Below, one piece after another: positions 10,920 to 21,599 of a stretch of DNA of 64,000 nt; position 1 is the first letter of the stretch; every line of letters begins with the position of its first letter. Source of the stretch: Clitoria ternatea (lineage: Eukaryota > Streptophyta > Magnoliopsida > Fabales > Fabaceae). Made by a program: the position numbers and the translations under genes. Location of the stretch: NCBI GenBank assembly GCA_037962975.1, contig CM075669.1, positions 84,674,001 to 84,738,000 of the forward strand, in the 5' to 3' direction. The notes beneath the pieces were generated by a model. The model was not told the DNA's origin, did not search any database, and saw nothing but the letters and a program-made list of their open reading frames with translations.

Positions 10920-13836
10920 GGAAGGAAGGCAGCAAGAAAGATTCTATAACCCCGAGCTCTTATAAAAGCTCGACCTCATTACGTACCCCGAGCTAAACAG
11001 GGGACTCCCTGCCGAAGAAAATACTATAAAAAAGTCAGTTATTCCTCTAAAGAAAATGGTTATGAAGCAGCTCATTCGACTCAAGGGTACCAATTTATAG
11101 GCAACGAAGGAAGGTAGTTAGCTATAGCTTAAGAAGTCAAAAGCTAGCCATCCTGGAAGGGAAATGAGCAGAGAAGTAAATGCACTTGATCCCGGTGTGT
11201 TTGAGTATTAAATCTGCCCTTATTTTTGGGCATTCCGCTTTTGTTTGGATCTCTATCTCAGGCAACCAAACCAACTCATAAAAGTAAGAAAGAAGGAAAT
11301 GAGATTAGCTGCTATTGGTCTACAAATCTACTCTTTGCAAGATTAACTGCTAGTCAGTCTTTGCATGCTCGCATGTAGGAAGAGAGTGAAGATGTTGACC
11401 CTTCTTTGCTGTCTAGATGCTGAGAAGGATGAGAGCAAGTTCAATAAACCGAGGTAGTTCAACTAGAAAAAGTAAGCATATAAGCAATCCACTTATGTAA
11501 ACATGGCGCAAATATAAGCGTGTAAGCTTGTGTACTGTTAGTAAAAAGAGCTCTTAGGTATCAGTTTCATCCTCGTATTTCCATTTGTTATTTTATCTCT
11601 TTTGTCATTCAAGTCAGATATATCATTATAATAGATAACATTGACAGGCATAAAGTAAGAAAGGCTCGATGCGGGGATTGAGGGAAGAGGGGGCGCAGGA
11701 ATTGAGGTTGTACTTGACTAAAGTAAAGTAAGTCAACTTCTTTCGTCAGCTCTAAAAAATCTTTAGTTACCTATTCTCCAGTCTAGGAGTTCAAAGATAA
11801 CTATTCTGAGGGAAGGAGCCAGCGGTTAGGTGTCTTCCTCTTCATAAAGAAATAGGAGCTTACTCTGTAAACTATAGTATGGAAGTAAAAATCAGCAGGA
11901 AAGGGAAAGAAAAGAGTGTATAAGGCCCACTAATTAGAATTAGTGCCACTTGGATCAATAGAAAATAGAAGACAGTCATGTTGTCACCTAGCAAAGTCTC
12001 AAATGAGGAGGTAGCGCTATTTGGTGATATTAGTAGAAATCCAAGACCTTCTCTTTCTTGCTAATTACCAGCCCGAAAAAAAAATTTGACGCCAACCCGA
12101 CATTGAAGAGAGAGGTCATTCTCATCTCAGATAGTTTTATCATTTATTCAGTTTTAGGGATGTCAAGGCAATGCCCAAACCTATTAAATAAAGAAAGAGA
12201 GTAGAGAAGATAGCCATGAGCAGTTAACAGGAAAGGAAGATCACACGGGTCTTTGGCTTTGCTTGTTCAGGACGGCTTACGTAAGCTTGGCACAGATGTT
12301 CTCGAAGCTGATCTGGTACTCGCTAGCAGAAGAAGGCCCTAGTGCTCCCTAGTTTAGAGCCTCTAAGGGGTCCAAATGGCTTGGACTTGAGATTCTAAGG
12401 GCCAATTAATTAAGGTTTAATCCCTCAGTCCAAGCTCTCAATCTAGTCAAGAAGTCTTGGCTCTTTCACTGAAATGGCATACGAGGCTAATAAAAAAAGG
12501 CTTACTGAGCTATATCTCTATCTATTAGTTAGCCGGCTTAAAGAGTTTAGACTCACGATACCGAGAAAGCAAGTCGATCATAGAGGGAGGTTTAAGCTTG
12601 AAGTAAAGTGTCCACCCTAAGGGGAATCAGATGTTCGAACGAGACTATTCAGGAATATGGATTGTGGGTATACCTACATAATAGCTTTCTTTATGAGCCT
12701 ACAAGCTTAGCTTTGGTTTAGCTTCCAACTAAGGCTAAGGGCCTATGATAGGGTTCTCTGTTATGAGAACAAAGAGTTTGACAGTTATGATTTTAATTGA
12801 ACAAATATTCATTTAGTGAATCTAACTTCCATCGACTAAGATTCTAGCACTCAGTTGTGCCATTTCTGTATTCCTTCAATGCGCTAAGCTGGAACCCGGG
12901 CTTTCAAAGTGCAGTAATCCAGTCTGTCTTTAACAATGGAAGGATCTTGTCTTAATCCAATCTATACTTTTCTACCTTCGCTACTCCTTTTTTCCGCTCG
13001 ATTGGCTTAGAGCACCTCTTAGAATGACGTAAATAGAGCTCGTTCCTCTGCCGATTCCATGGATACCTTTCCCGGCCTAAAAAGATAGTTGGTCAAATCT
13101 CATATATTTTAAAAATAAAAGGTCACATGACATATCTTTCCATCTAAAATGTTCTTTATAATCGATGCTATTGCTTTCCTTATTTTGTATTTTAGTCTTG
13201 CCCTCATCAAGACAGCTATATAGAAGAGTTTGAACTCATGAATCTCTTTGGAAAGAATAACGATTTTTCTCCTAGTTGGCCTATGATTAAATCTAATCCC
13301 GAAGATAGTTTTCTACTTTCAGGTTGGTTTCTTAAAGACCTGCTTTTAGCGCACCTTATTTTTCTTGATGGAATAGAGGTTTAATAGGACTCCCCTAATG
13401 CTGCTACACTTCCTTACCGCCTCAGAAAGTAACCCCGAGGTAAATCAGTCCAGTTCTTATCTGTCCTTATTTACACGATTAGATGCCTTTAATAGTTTAG
13501 TTTTCACCCAGCTGACTACTCAATAAATTGTGTATGTGAAGTTCCGTTTGCTTACTCTCCCTAAGCTCTCCGAATCAAGATGGCTCTAGTTGTAATCTCG
13601 TATCAAATAGAAGGGCTTGCTTTGTTGGGTTGGTTGGCACAAGTGCTAGAAAAAGTGCTCTCAGAGTCCTTGGTTGAGCTACCATTACAGTTTGGACCTT
13701 TGATTAATTAACATCTCTTTTGTTTATTGACCTTCTATTTCTTTGTTTTTAATCCTAATCCACAGGAGGTCAAATTAAGACTTTAGACTGCTGTTTAATT
13801 ATTTCAGTGTCATTCTCGATCTAACAAGAAAGGAAT

Positions 13837-13910
13837 CACGCTCTGTAGGATTTGAACCTATGACATCGGGTTTTGGAGACCCGTGTTCTACCGAACTGAA
13901 CTAAGAATGC
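13837..13910 (-). tRNA. trnW-CCA: tRNA-Trp(CCA) of plastid-derived mitochondrial type, in the NUMT
   Basis: Read on the minus strand, 74 bases fold as a tRNA: anticodon stem CGGGT/ACCCG, loop CTCCAAA with anticodon CCA, and a TTCAAAT T-loop closed by TAGG/CCTA. The sequence matches the plastid-like trnW that angiosperm mitochondria use. The first acceptor strand, GCATTCT, pairs imperfectly with AGAGCGT, so the stem is damaged. In the nucleus it is probably not functional. Confidence 0.85.
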
Positions 13911-14338
13911 TTTATTTTCAAAAATAATTTTATGTGACCCCAATACATCTTACATGCATAATCAAAAATATATAATAGCCCTTTAGAAGTTGTGAAAGAA
14001 TAGGCTGCTGGCGGAAGAAGTGCCCAAAAGCGGGAGAGGAGCAGAATGGGCAAGTCAGCCAGAGCAACTTTGAGGGCCTCATCTGAGTTTGAAGGTCAGT
14101 GTCGAGGAATGGCATGGTCTCCGGGAGAAAGATAGCCAAAGGAGTGAAAAGCACACCATCCTGGGTAAGCAGCATCTTTGAAGCGGCATCTCACTCAATA
14201 TACGCAAATCTCAGATCTGTCTTTTCTGGCCGATTCCATGCCACTCTACTTTCGACCTTCTTGTAGGAGCTCAGACTGAGTCTAGTTTAGGTCCATCTAA
14301 GGGTTTAGACATCATTTATTCACTTTTTTGCTTTTTAG

Positions 14339-14560
14339 ATGGGTGCTCTCCCCCGAGTGAAGGCATAAGTCGTAGACAGTCACAAGTTTGATCGTTATAC
14401 TATTCTCGGCAATGATGTGGTGATAGCTAATCGACGAGTTGCTGCAGTCCACCTTGTTGAATTATCTACATTGATTGAGGACTTGATGTCAGAATTCATT
14501 CTTCAATACCCTGTAATAGAATTTTTCATCTAGTTCCTGTAGCTAGTCATAGATGTAACT
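14339..14560 (+). pseudogene. Relic of a mitovirus-type RNA-dependent RNA polymerase, in the NUMT
   Basis: From the ATG at 14339 the frame reads MGAL, a stop at 14366, then FDRY (14387-14398) and ILGNDVVIANRRVA (14402-14443). In mitovirus polymerases a GQPMGAL block is followed by FDRYA and an LGDDVVIA block, the catalytic GDD motif. Here the second of these reads GND, the stretch between the two blocks is shortened, and stops follow (for example after 14530), so it is dead. Plant mitochondrial genomes are known to carry such endogenous mitovirus pieces, which fits its position among mitochondrial genes: it most likely reached the nucleus as passenger of the mitochondrial DNA. The identification rests on two short motifs in the same frame. 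Confidence 0.65.
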
Positions 14561-15287
14561 TAATCTATTCTGGATGATTGACAGTGGATTGATGTTTCTA
14601 CCAGAGGTTTGCAAGATCGAGGTTGCCTTTTAGAAATGGTGACTCTTCCACAGGTAGAGATGAGGCTTTAGCCACAGTTGCTAATTCTTTTTTTATGATT
14701 TGTCAAAAGAGCTTACATAACATAAGAATGCCTGTGTGAGATGGTCTCGTCTGGGAAAAGAAAGGTTTAAGAGTCAGTCGGCTTGCCACTGAGCCGTGAG
14801 AGTGTCCAGACAGAGTGACACCTGGGACATAGTTCATCTTTCTGTACAACAGGCTTCTCCAAGTCTTCAGAAGGGGATGGATTTGACTAACCAAGGAGAT
14901 GGAGGATGTACTGATATGTACGTCCCAAAAGTGTTTAGCCAGATTACCAATTCAGTGTTCTAAGTATAGTGCCATGGACAAGAATTGGGATAAGGCTAAT
15001 AGATGACCGGATAGCTAGGCCGGTAGATCACTTCGGGGATCTGCTTACTCAAGGGATACCGAGGAAAACAATACAAAAAGATTGATAGGCCTCAATCCCT
15101 TGCTTGTTGCTTTACTAAATAGAAAGGGCTTTTCTCACTTATTTAGTAAAGTCCAATTTTTGGCCTTATCTTGGAGGTGACAACGACGTCGAGTGGCGGC
15201 GGAGAAAGACTCGGTATTCAGGCGAGTCGTCTGGTAGTGTGGTATGTAGTAGGTTTAGTACGCCCCGCCAAAATGGCTCCGAAAAAA

Positions 15288-15746
15288 ACTAAAAGGTGCA
15301 TGTCGCACTCACGAAGGACTACCAGTGATATAGTGGAGGAATGTGGGGATAACGTCAAGTCTACATTGCCTTTATGGGTTGGGCCACACATGTGCTACAA
15401 TGGCAATTATAATGGGAAGCAAGGCTGTAAGGCAGAGCAAATTCAGAAAGATTGCCTCGGTTCGGATTATTCTCTGCAACTCGGGAACATGAAGTTGGAA
15501 TCGCTAGTAATCGTGGATCAGCATGCCACAGTGAATATGTACCTGGGCCCTGTACTCACCGCACGTCACACCTTGGGAATTGGTTTCACCCGAAGCATCG
15601 GACCAATGATCACCCATGACTTCTGTGTACCACTAGTGCCACAAAGGCTTTTGGTGGTCTTATTGGCGCATACCACGATGGGGTCTTCGACTGGGGTGAA
15701 GTCGTAACTAGGTAGCCATAAGGGAACCTGTGGCTGGATTGAATCC
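15288..15746 (+). rRNA. rrn18: Mitochondrial 18S (small subunit) rRNA, 3' fragment, decayed
   Basis: About 459 bases match the 3' end of plant mitochondrial small-subunit rRNA: AAAAGGTGCATGTCGCACTC near the start, the universal GTGCTACAATGGCAAT at about 15391, GAATCGCTAGTAATCG at about 15499, a decoding-site region GTGAAGTCGTAACTAGG at about 15697 (usual form AACAAGG), and the end CTGGATTGAATCC. The 5' two thirds of the gene are missing; at about 15287 the sequence changes abruptly. Base changes against the usual sequence are mostly G-to-A or C-to-T. A 178-codon ORF through this stretch is accidental. Confidence 0.92.
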
Positions 15747-15919
15747 TTTATGATGGAAAAGCCCTTTTCCCCCAACCAACGGGGCTAGCTTGCTGGATGC
15801 GGGCGGGCTTTGGGTCCAAAGGACACTAGGGGCGAGTTAAAAAAGAAAATTGTTAAATTTTCCTTTCCCTTCCGGTCGAACACTTTGTTCCTTCTTGTTC
15901 ATCAATCGGAAATCAAGAC
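15747..15919 (+). other. rrn18-rrn5 spacer in the NUMT
   Basis: The 173-base spacer resembles the short spacer between rrn18 and rrn5 in plant mitochondrial DNA; it has GGATGCGGGCGGGCTTTGGG and no gene. Confidence 0.6.
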
Positions 15920-16038
15920 AAACCGAGCACAACGGTGAGACGTGAAAACACCTAATCCTATTCTGACCTCGATATGTGGAATCGTCTTATGCTATATGTA
16001 CTAAAATTGTTCGAGAGACATGGTAAAATCCTGGTAAA
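15920..16038 (+). rRNA. rrn5: Mitochondrial 5S rRNA, decayed copy
   Basis: About 119 bases match plant mitochondrial 5S rRNA along their full length: GGTGAGACGTGAAAACACC near the start, GACCTCGATATGTGGAATCG in the middle and GAGACATGGTAAAATCCTGG at the end. Several positions that are usually C or G are T or A. Being full length and correctly placed after rrn18 it confirms a mitochondrial origin. Confidence 0.92.
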
Positions 16039-17421
16039 CAGATAAGAATAAAACTTGTAAATGTAGATGATGTATAGATAAGCATTAATGCATTAAAAGA
16101 GAAAGATTGCCAACCTCTAGGGTCTGGGGAGCGCACCAAGGCTGCCAAGCTTGTTCTTATCTCTCTCATATGTACCGGATTAGTGCCATAATATGGTACC
16201 AAAGGTGGATCCTTAAATCTTATTCGGGAGCAAGGGAGGTGAAGTGATCCCCAATTCCCTATAGCTAGATAAAATAGGAATCGAAGTATATCAGCCCGGT
16301 ACAATAGGAAGGCAAGTCTGTAACGGAAGCAAGCTCACTAGCAACTCATTGCGGATCCTCTTGCAATTTCATTGCCTTTATCTGATTGGAAACCTAGTCG
16401 ATGCCATAGATAAAATATGCTTTATTCCCTCCTAAAGCTTTCCTTCCCCATAATATGTGCAATAAGTCTCTTCACACCAGTCGTAAGGTGGCAAAAAGTA
16501 TGTTTTCAAGGTAGTAGGTAAGCAGGACTAGGTCTGATCTCAGATCTTGCCAGGTTAAGCACACTGATTAGAAGGCCCTTTGCTATCAAAAAGAAAGAAA
16601 AGCGAGATACGGTATTACTAGTGCTAACTGGAATAGAATGGCCTGCTTCTTACAGCCCTTATTTAATAGAAAGGATTCCTTCGCCTATTATTCCACCCAA
16701 TGAGCAAAGAGAACTGTAGATTCTCGATGGTTGAATAGAAGAGAGACAGGGCAAGCAATTGATCCATACCAGCCGATTCCCACTGCTAGACGAGGATCAG
16801 CCCACCAGCAGGGGAATTATGTACCGGCTTTTGACCAAGAGACTGACTACCCGATAGATAGAGCTGCAAGGTAACACACTACTAAAATGAATTATTATAA
16901 ACCTTAGTTACCTTACTGAAATTTACTTACATAGGGGGCTCGGATCATTCGCACCCACTTGATTCACCTAAATCCACCCAAGGCGGACCTTTGGATAGAC
17001 AATTAAGGCCTTCTCCTTCCTTCATTCGTATATTAGCAAATTAGTCCCCAGAAATAGTCTTTCTGCCCTATATGCCCTTTTTCAAAGAGAAAGACAGGCT
17101 TGGTCTTTGTATCCTGCCTCTTAAGAGAGTTCTTCCTATTAAGGATAAAGAGTTTCATGAGTAGCCAAAACAAAATGCGAATTACACGACAAAAAATCCT
17201 GTTGAAGGGTTTGGCCTTTGACACTTCTTCAGGAGAACTTCTTTTATCCGCCCTAATGAGTCACCTCACTGGTAGCATTCCTGACACCTTACTTTTTTTT
17301 AAGGGGACACTTGAGCTTTTGCTGACCCAAAACCCTCGATTGACCTCGCCCTGACATGAAAAGCTTCAAACCCGGAGGTTCTACTTTTTGCCTCTTTCCG
17401 GTATCCCTTGATCAATCGCCC

Positions 17422-18039
17422 TGTCTTTATACTTAATACTCAATACTTAAAGAGAGAGGCGGGCAAATTGAGAAGTTTAAAAAATGTTTAGAATGCACTT
17501 GAAAATCATTATTTTATACTTAAAGGTACTTAATGAATAAATTTAAAATATAAAGTGGAAATATAATACTTAGGCAGACAAATTCAATAGAGTGCAATTA
17601 AGTAAAGACAACAATTAAAATAAGATTAGGGAAAGAAGAATTATAAACCGATATACTAGTTCCACCACTACCTCTATGGTGTACGTCTAGTCCCTAAGCA
17701 AACCACTTGGAGAAGTTTCACTATTGAGAATTTGAGATATAACACTTGGAGCAATTACAGTTTCATAATGTCCCACACTTGAAACTTAATCCTCATACAG
17801 TTTGGGCAACCCACCCAATCTCACAATCTCTCAATATCACTTAGGTTCAACAAACCCAACTCTTTGGAAACAAGGATTACAATGCCTATAACCTCTAAAA
17901 GGTGAATAAACAACTTGAAAGCTCAAAAAGGGATTCCTCACAATGGAATCGTAAATCTAAGAATAAAACTCAATGATAAGTGTGTACCAATTTCTTGCTT
18001 GTGTGTTGTCTTTTCCATTGTGAATTTGATCCCACTTAA
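17422..18039 (-). repeat. Copia (SIRE/Maximus-like) LTR fragment, minus orientation
   Basis: Its reverse complement aligns with the end of the solo LTR at 62441-63783: the TTGAGAATTTGAGA phrase (about 17726), AACCCACCCAATCTC (about 17808) and GTACGTCTAGTCCCTAAGCA near 17681 have counterparts at 63285, 63300 and 63430. It begins TGTCTTTATACTT, the reverse complement of the LTR's right end. The far end is lost about 620 bases in, where the CACTA fragment begins. Confidence 0.7.
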
Positions 18040-18310
18040 CAACTACTAAAAGTTAGCGACCGAAGACGGCCATCGTTGTTAAGCGACCGTATTAGCGACC
18101 GCTGTTGTGAAAGGGACCTTGAAAAGTGAATTTGCTACCACATCAGTAACCAGACTCAACAACGTTGCTAATATTGGCAATACTCCATTGCTAGTTTCGT
18201 CTCTAAAAAAAATATTGTTCCTACATCGGTCACTAACTATCCTTCCCTCTAATTTTTTTGTTGGCACCATACTTAGCGACGGCGGCTTGCCATATCTAGT
18301 TTTAAACCTG
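18040..18310 (+). mobile_element. CACTA transposon end, about 270-bp fragment
   Basis: Begins CAACTACTAAAAGTTAGCGAC and follows the first 300 bases of the CACTA element at 55703, with matching phrases such as GACCTTGAAAAGTGAATTTG versus GGCCTTGAAATGGAAATTAG and repeated AGCGACC/GTCGCTAA units. No second end is present. It is a truncated relative, without coding content. Confidence 0.7.
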
Positions 18311-18459
18311 TAATTTCTATAAAACTAGCAAACCAAGTAGAACAAGTTACAAATGAACAAATATGATAGGGATTTAGGGGGATTTCATACAATTTATCCT
18401 AAAAATGCCTACAAAATATAACCTAAAAAGATGTTCTTTGGATACACATCATGTGTTTC
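18311..18459 (-). repeat. LTR piece like 48366-48531
   Basis: Shares with 48366-48531, in the same orientation, the GGGATTTAGGGGGATT phrase followed by CCTAAAAATGC and AACCTAAAAA. The other copy is the start of a minus-strand Athila LTR. Here it runs straight into a plus-strand Athila leader, so the junction joins oppositely oriented pieces. Confidence 0.45.
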
Positions 18460-18699
18460 CCCTCAATATTTGGCAATGTTGAATCTGGTTAGACTAGACA
18501 CCTTTACTATTTTTCTTTATTTTATTTTTTAGTTTATTATTTTGATTTTTTATATTATTTTTCTTATTTTATTTTTATTTTATTTAGTTAACTTTTGCTT
18601 ATTATTTTTTCTTGTTTTTTCTTTTAATTTATTTATTTTATAAAATAAAAAAATAAATATTACACTTGGTCTATTTTTGTTTGTGTTTTACAGGTACTT

Positions 18700-20235
18700 T
18701 TATGTGAAGGACCAAGAAAGTTGATCCTAACTTCATCTTATATCCAGAGATCGTGCACACCTTTCTCACTACAAGGCGAGTTTAGAGACAACTCTTTAAA
18801 CAATAACCTATGAATATGGCTAAGTAGGATAATCAAGCGCTTCATGACTTTGTTGCTCCAAATACCATGGGTAGAGGGCAAGGATCACACGGCCAACTAT
18901 AGAGGCCAATAACTACGAGCTCAAGCCCACTCTTTTCTCCATGGTGTGGCAAAACCAATTTAGAGAATTGCCATCTAAGAATCCTAATCTTTGTCTTTAG
19001 GTTTCCTTGGAGTATTGTGACATGTTGAAGGTGAATGGTGCTTCGAGTGATGTGATCTGACTAAGGCTTTTCCCTTTTTCTTTAAGGGATAAAGCAAGAG
19101 CTTGGCTTTACTCCTTGCCTAAAAGGTCAATCTCTATATGGACTGAGCGTTCTACCGCATTTCTCAATAAGTACCACCTGAAAAGCAAGATCGATCAGTT
19201 GATGAAGAAAATCATCTTCTTCATGCAAAGAGAAGATGAAACCTTGTATGACACTTAGGAGAGGTACAAGGAACGTTTGAGAAAGTATCCCCACCATGGG
19301 ATACAACGATGGCTCAAAGTCCATATTTTTTACAATGGACTTACTTGTGTAGCCATCAGGTTACTTTGGATGTCGCAGCTGGTGGTGCCTGCATAAGTAA
19401 AAAGATCGAGGAAATTTATAATCTGATTAAGGAAGTGGCTCAGAATTCCTACCAGTGGTCCTCTGAAAGGATTTTACCTCCTAAAACTTTAGGTAACTTC
19501 TCTATTGTTGTTATTTCTTTACTAATTATAAAAGTAAAAGTCTTGACTGTAAAATTTAATAAATTAGGAACAGGTACTTCTAATGTTATTTGTGAGTTAT
19601 ATGGTAATACAGCGCACATAGCTAGTGTTTGCCAGTTAGGACTTCCACAAAACCAAGAGTAGGAGAAGCAATAAATGCATACAGTAGGAAATTTCCAGGG
19701 TGGCAGCTATGGGAATAATTTTTTGAATCCACCTGGATTCTAAAACCAAGCATCATTCAACCAAGGAGGACAAGGAAACTATTGGCCCCTACAAAAGTTT
19801 TTTGCTCCATAAAAGTCTAGACTTGAATTCTTGTTAAAGACTTTTATGAGCAATCAAATGAGGCAAAATGAAGAATTTTCTAATATTATCAAGAACTTAT
19901 CCTCCAAGGTGGATGCCATAGCAGTCAAAACAAGATGTTGGAGACCTAAATAAATAGCCTTACAAGCTTCATACTCGATGAAAACTCTAGGTATTTTTCC
20001 TGGAACACCTAAAGTAGAACCTAGGAACAATATCATAGCAATCACACTAAGGAATGGTGAGGTATTGTATAATCCAACACTAATACATGAAGACAAGCCC
20101 GCTTCTGAAAAGTCAGATGTAGTCATTACATCCAAATCTGACGATGCCATGGAGAAGAAGAAAGAAGAGGTAAAGCCATACCAACCTCCAGTCTTATTTT
20201 CTCAAAGGTTAGCCAAGGCAAAATTAGACAAATAA
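18700..20235 (+). pseudogene. Athila element 2 gag, many stops and frameshifts
   Basis: Reading from about 18970 gives the retrotransposon-gag core: FPFSLRDKARAWLYSLP (about 19069-19119), then FYNGL-like and DVAAGGA blocks (about 19330-19390) and QWSSER (about 19454). The core would build the virus-like particle. Stops occur at several points (for example within 18990-19060 and near 19256), and the 19309-19662 segment is in another frame than its upstream part. An NSTxG-rich C-terminal stretch and the segment 19978-20235, ending in Pro and Lys-rich sequence, complete gag. The zinc knuckle is not clear. Confidence 0.75.
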
Positions 20236-20834
20236 TTCGGTAAGTTCCTTAGGGTCCTTAAAGAGCTTTACATTAATGTTCCATTAACTAAGGTATTACA
20301 ATAGATGTCTACCTATGCTAGGTTCCTCAAAGACATTACATCTAATAAGAGAAAAATTGAGGATGATAGAGTTGTTGCACTTACTAAGAAATGCATTTCT
20401 ATAATTCAAGAGAAGTTTCCCACTAAGCTTCAAGATCTGGGAAGCTTCTCAATATCTTGCATGATAGGAAATATGAAAATTCATAGGGCCTTATGTGACT
20501 TAGAGGCTTGTGTTAGTCTGATGCCTTTATCTATTTGTAAAAACTAGATTTAGGTGAATTAAAACCCATTTGGATGTCTCTAAAATTTGTTGCTAGGTTT
20601 GTGAAATATCTTGTAGGTATCCTTGAGGATATCCCTATTAAGGTGGGTAAGTTATTCAAATCCACCGACTTTGTGTTCCTGAAGATGAAGCAGGACTCCA
20701 TGATCCTTATCATTTTGGGGAGGCCATTTCTTGCCACTGCGGGAACGGTTATAGATGTGAAAAATGGAAAACTATCACTCAATGTATGGGATAAAAAAGA
20801 AAAATTTAACCTTAAGAATTTTATGAGAGAATAA
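20236..20834 (+). pseudogene. Athila element 2 protease relic
   Basis: The 20305-20547 frame reads MSTYARFLKDITSNKRK and then a protease core, CMIGNMKIHRALCDLEACVS, where element 1 has CDLGAS: the Gly of the catalytic D-L/T-G-A/S triad is Glu. A frameshift near 20547-20574 leads to VDVKNGKLSLNV-type sequence, the ILGRPFLAT tract at about 20710-20736 being well kept. The sequence aligns with 121-600 of element 1. It cannot encode an active protease. Confidence 0.8.
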
Positions 20835-21319
20835 GTAGCTAAAATTTTTTATTTCAATACTAATATTTGTAAGATGTGGTGAAGGAAGACACCTTAAAAA
20901 GCTTTCCTCATAATCCCCTAGGTATTATGCTCTCTATCTCAACTGATTTTGTAGGTAGTTTTCCACAGAGTGATGAGGAAATCTCAACTCTAAAGGAAGC
21001 AAAGATAAGGTTAAGCTAAATCCTCTTCCAAATACTTCAAATTTTTTAAAGCGATGTAAGGAGAAGTGTCACTCCATGGTACGAGAAGGTAGGGTCTTTG
21101 TAACCCTATGATTTTTTGAATCGCGATAAACAGGAGCCTTGGGAAGTCTAGCAAAAGATCGTAAATTTAACGCTTATGGAGAGGCAACCCCATAATTATG
21201 AAAAACAAAAGAAAAGAGAGATGTCTTCCATGGTGAAACGGAGAAGTTTCAAAGAAGAGTTTAGGGTTGAACAATTAAAGAAAGATTAGAGAAGATCAAA
21301 AAGTGCCAAGAAAACAGAT
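20835..21319 (+). other. Deletion scar and post-pol segment of Athila element 2
   Basis: After the protease end there is about 200 bases of linker-like sequence (LKEAKDK-like codons near 20990), then a GGTACGAGAAGGTAGGGTC phrase and CGTAAATTTAACGCTTATGG leading into GGAGAGGCAACCCC. In intact Athila elements about 2.5 kb of RT, RNase H and integrase lie between these parts. None of it remains. Confidence 0.6.
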
Positions 21320-21585
21320 TGAACCATGGCCAGACCATGCTTTGAACCATGGCCATGGTTTGATAGAGAGTGAAATGCTAAAAAATTAATACATGGACAA
21401 ATTGAACCACGGCTAGGCCATGGTTTGAAATATGGCCATGGTTCTAAATGCTCCAACTTATGCAATTTTTAGCTTAAAAACAATAAGAACCATGGCTTAC
21501 CCATGGTTTAAAATATGGACATGGTTCCAAATTAGCATTTTCAGAAAAAAAAAATTAGGCCAACCAAAATGAACCACAGCTAGGT
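21320..21585 (+). repeat. GAACCATGGC / GCCATGGTT palindromic motif cluster
   Basis: Copies and near-copies of GAACCATGGCC and GGCCATGGTT lie in both orientations, at about 21325, 21336, 21351, 21407, 21418, 21433, 21489, 21500 and 21520. CCATGG is itself palindromic, and two motifs often stand 15-25 bases apart. Similar GAAACCACGGCC and GGTTCACTCC phrases recur at 23136-23225 in the LTR remnant. Confidence 0.75.
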
Positions 21586-21591
21586 TGTGGA

Positions 21592-21599
21592 TATAAATA
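21592..21599 (+). promoter_or_regulatory. TATA-like box inside Athila element 2
   Basis: TATAAATA directly follows the palindrome cluster, in the position downstream of pol rather than in an LTR. It is followed at 21620-21800 by pyrimidine-rich sequence. It might be an internal promoter or a leftover of a nested LTR. Confidence 0.35.

Larger units (their letters stand above)
10920..17421. other. Nuclear insertion of mitochondrial DNA (NUMT), decayed
   Basis: Three recognisable plant-mitochondrial genes (trnW-CCA, the 3' part of rrn18, rrn5) lie here in mitochondrial arrangement, with rrn5 174 bases after rrn18 on the same strand. The rest is higher in GC than the flanking retroelements and rich in GAAAGGAAG/CTTTCC-type phrases, as in plant mitochondrial spacers, but I could not name other genes in 10920-13830, 14560-15287 or 16039-17421. 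The genes carry many C-to-T and G-to-A changes, so this is an old nuclear copy, not organelle DNA. The left edge is approximate; the right edge is where a copia LTR fragment begins. Confidence 0.8.

Noticed and set aside
15171..15707. 178-codon ORF
   Set aside because: It runs through the mitochondrial rrn18 fragment.
17033..17354. Facing ORFs of 63 and 84 codons in the NUMT, perhaps a mitochondrial gene
   Set aside because: No recognisable mitochondrial protein; the frames are too short to support a call.
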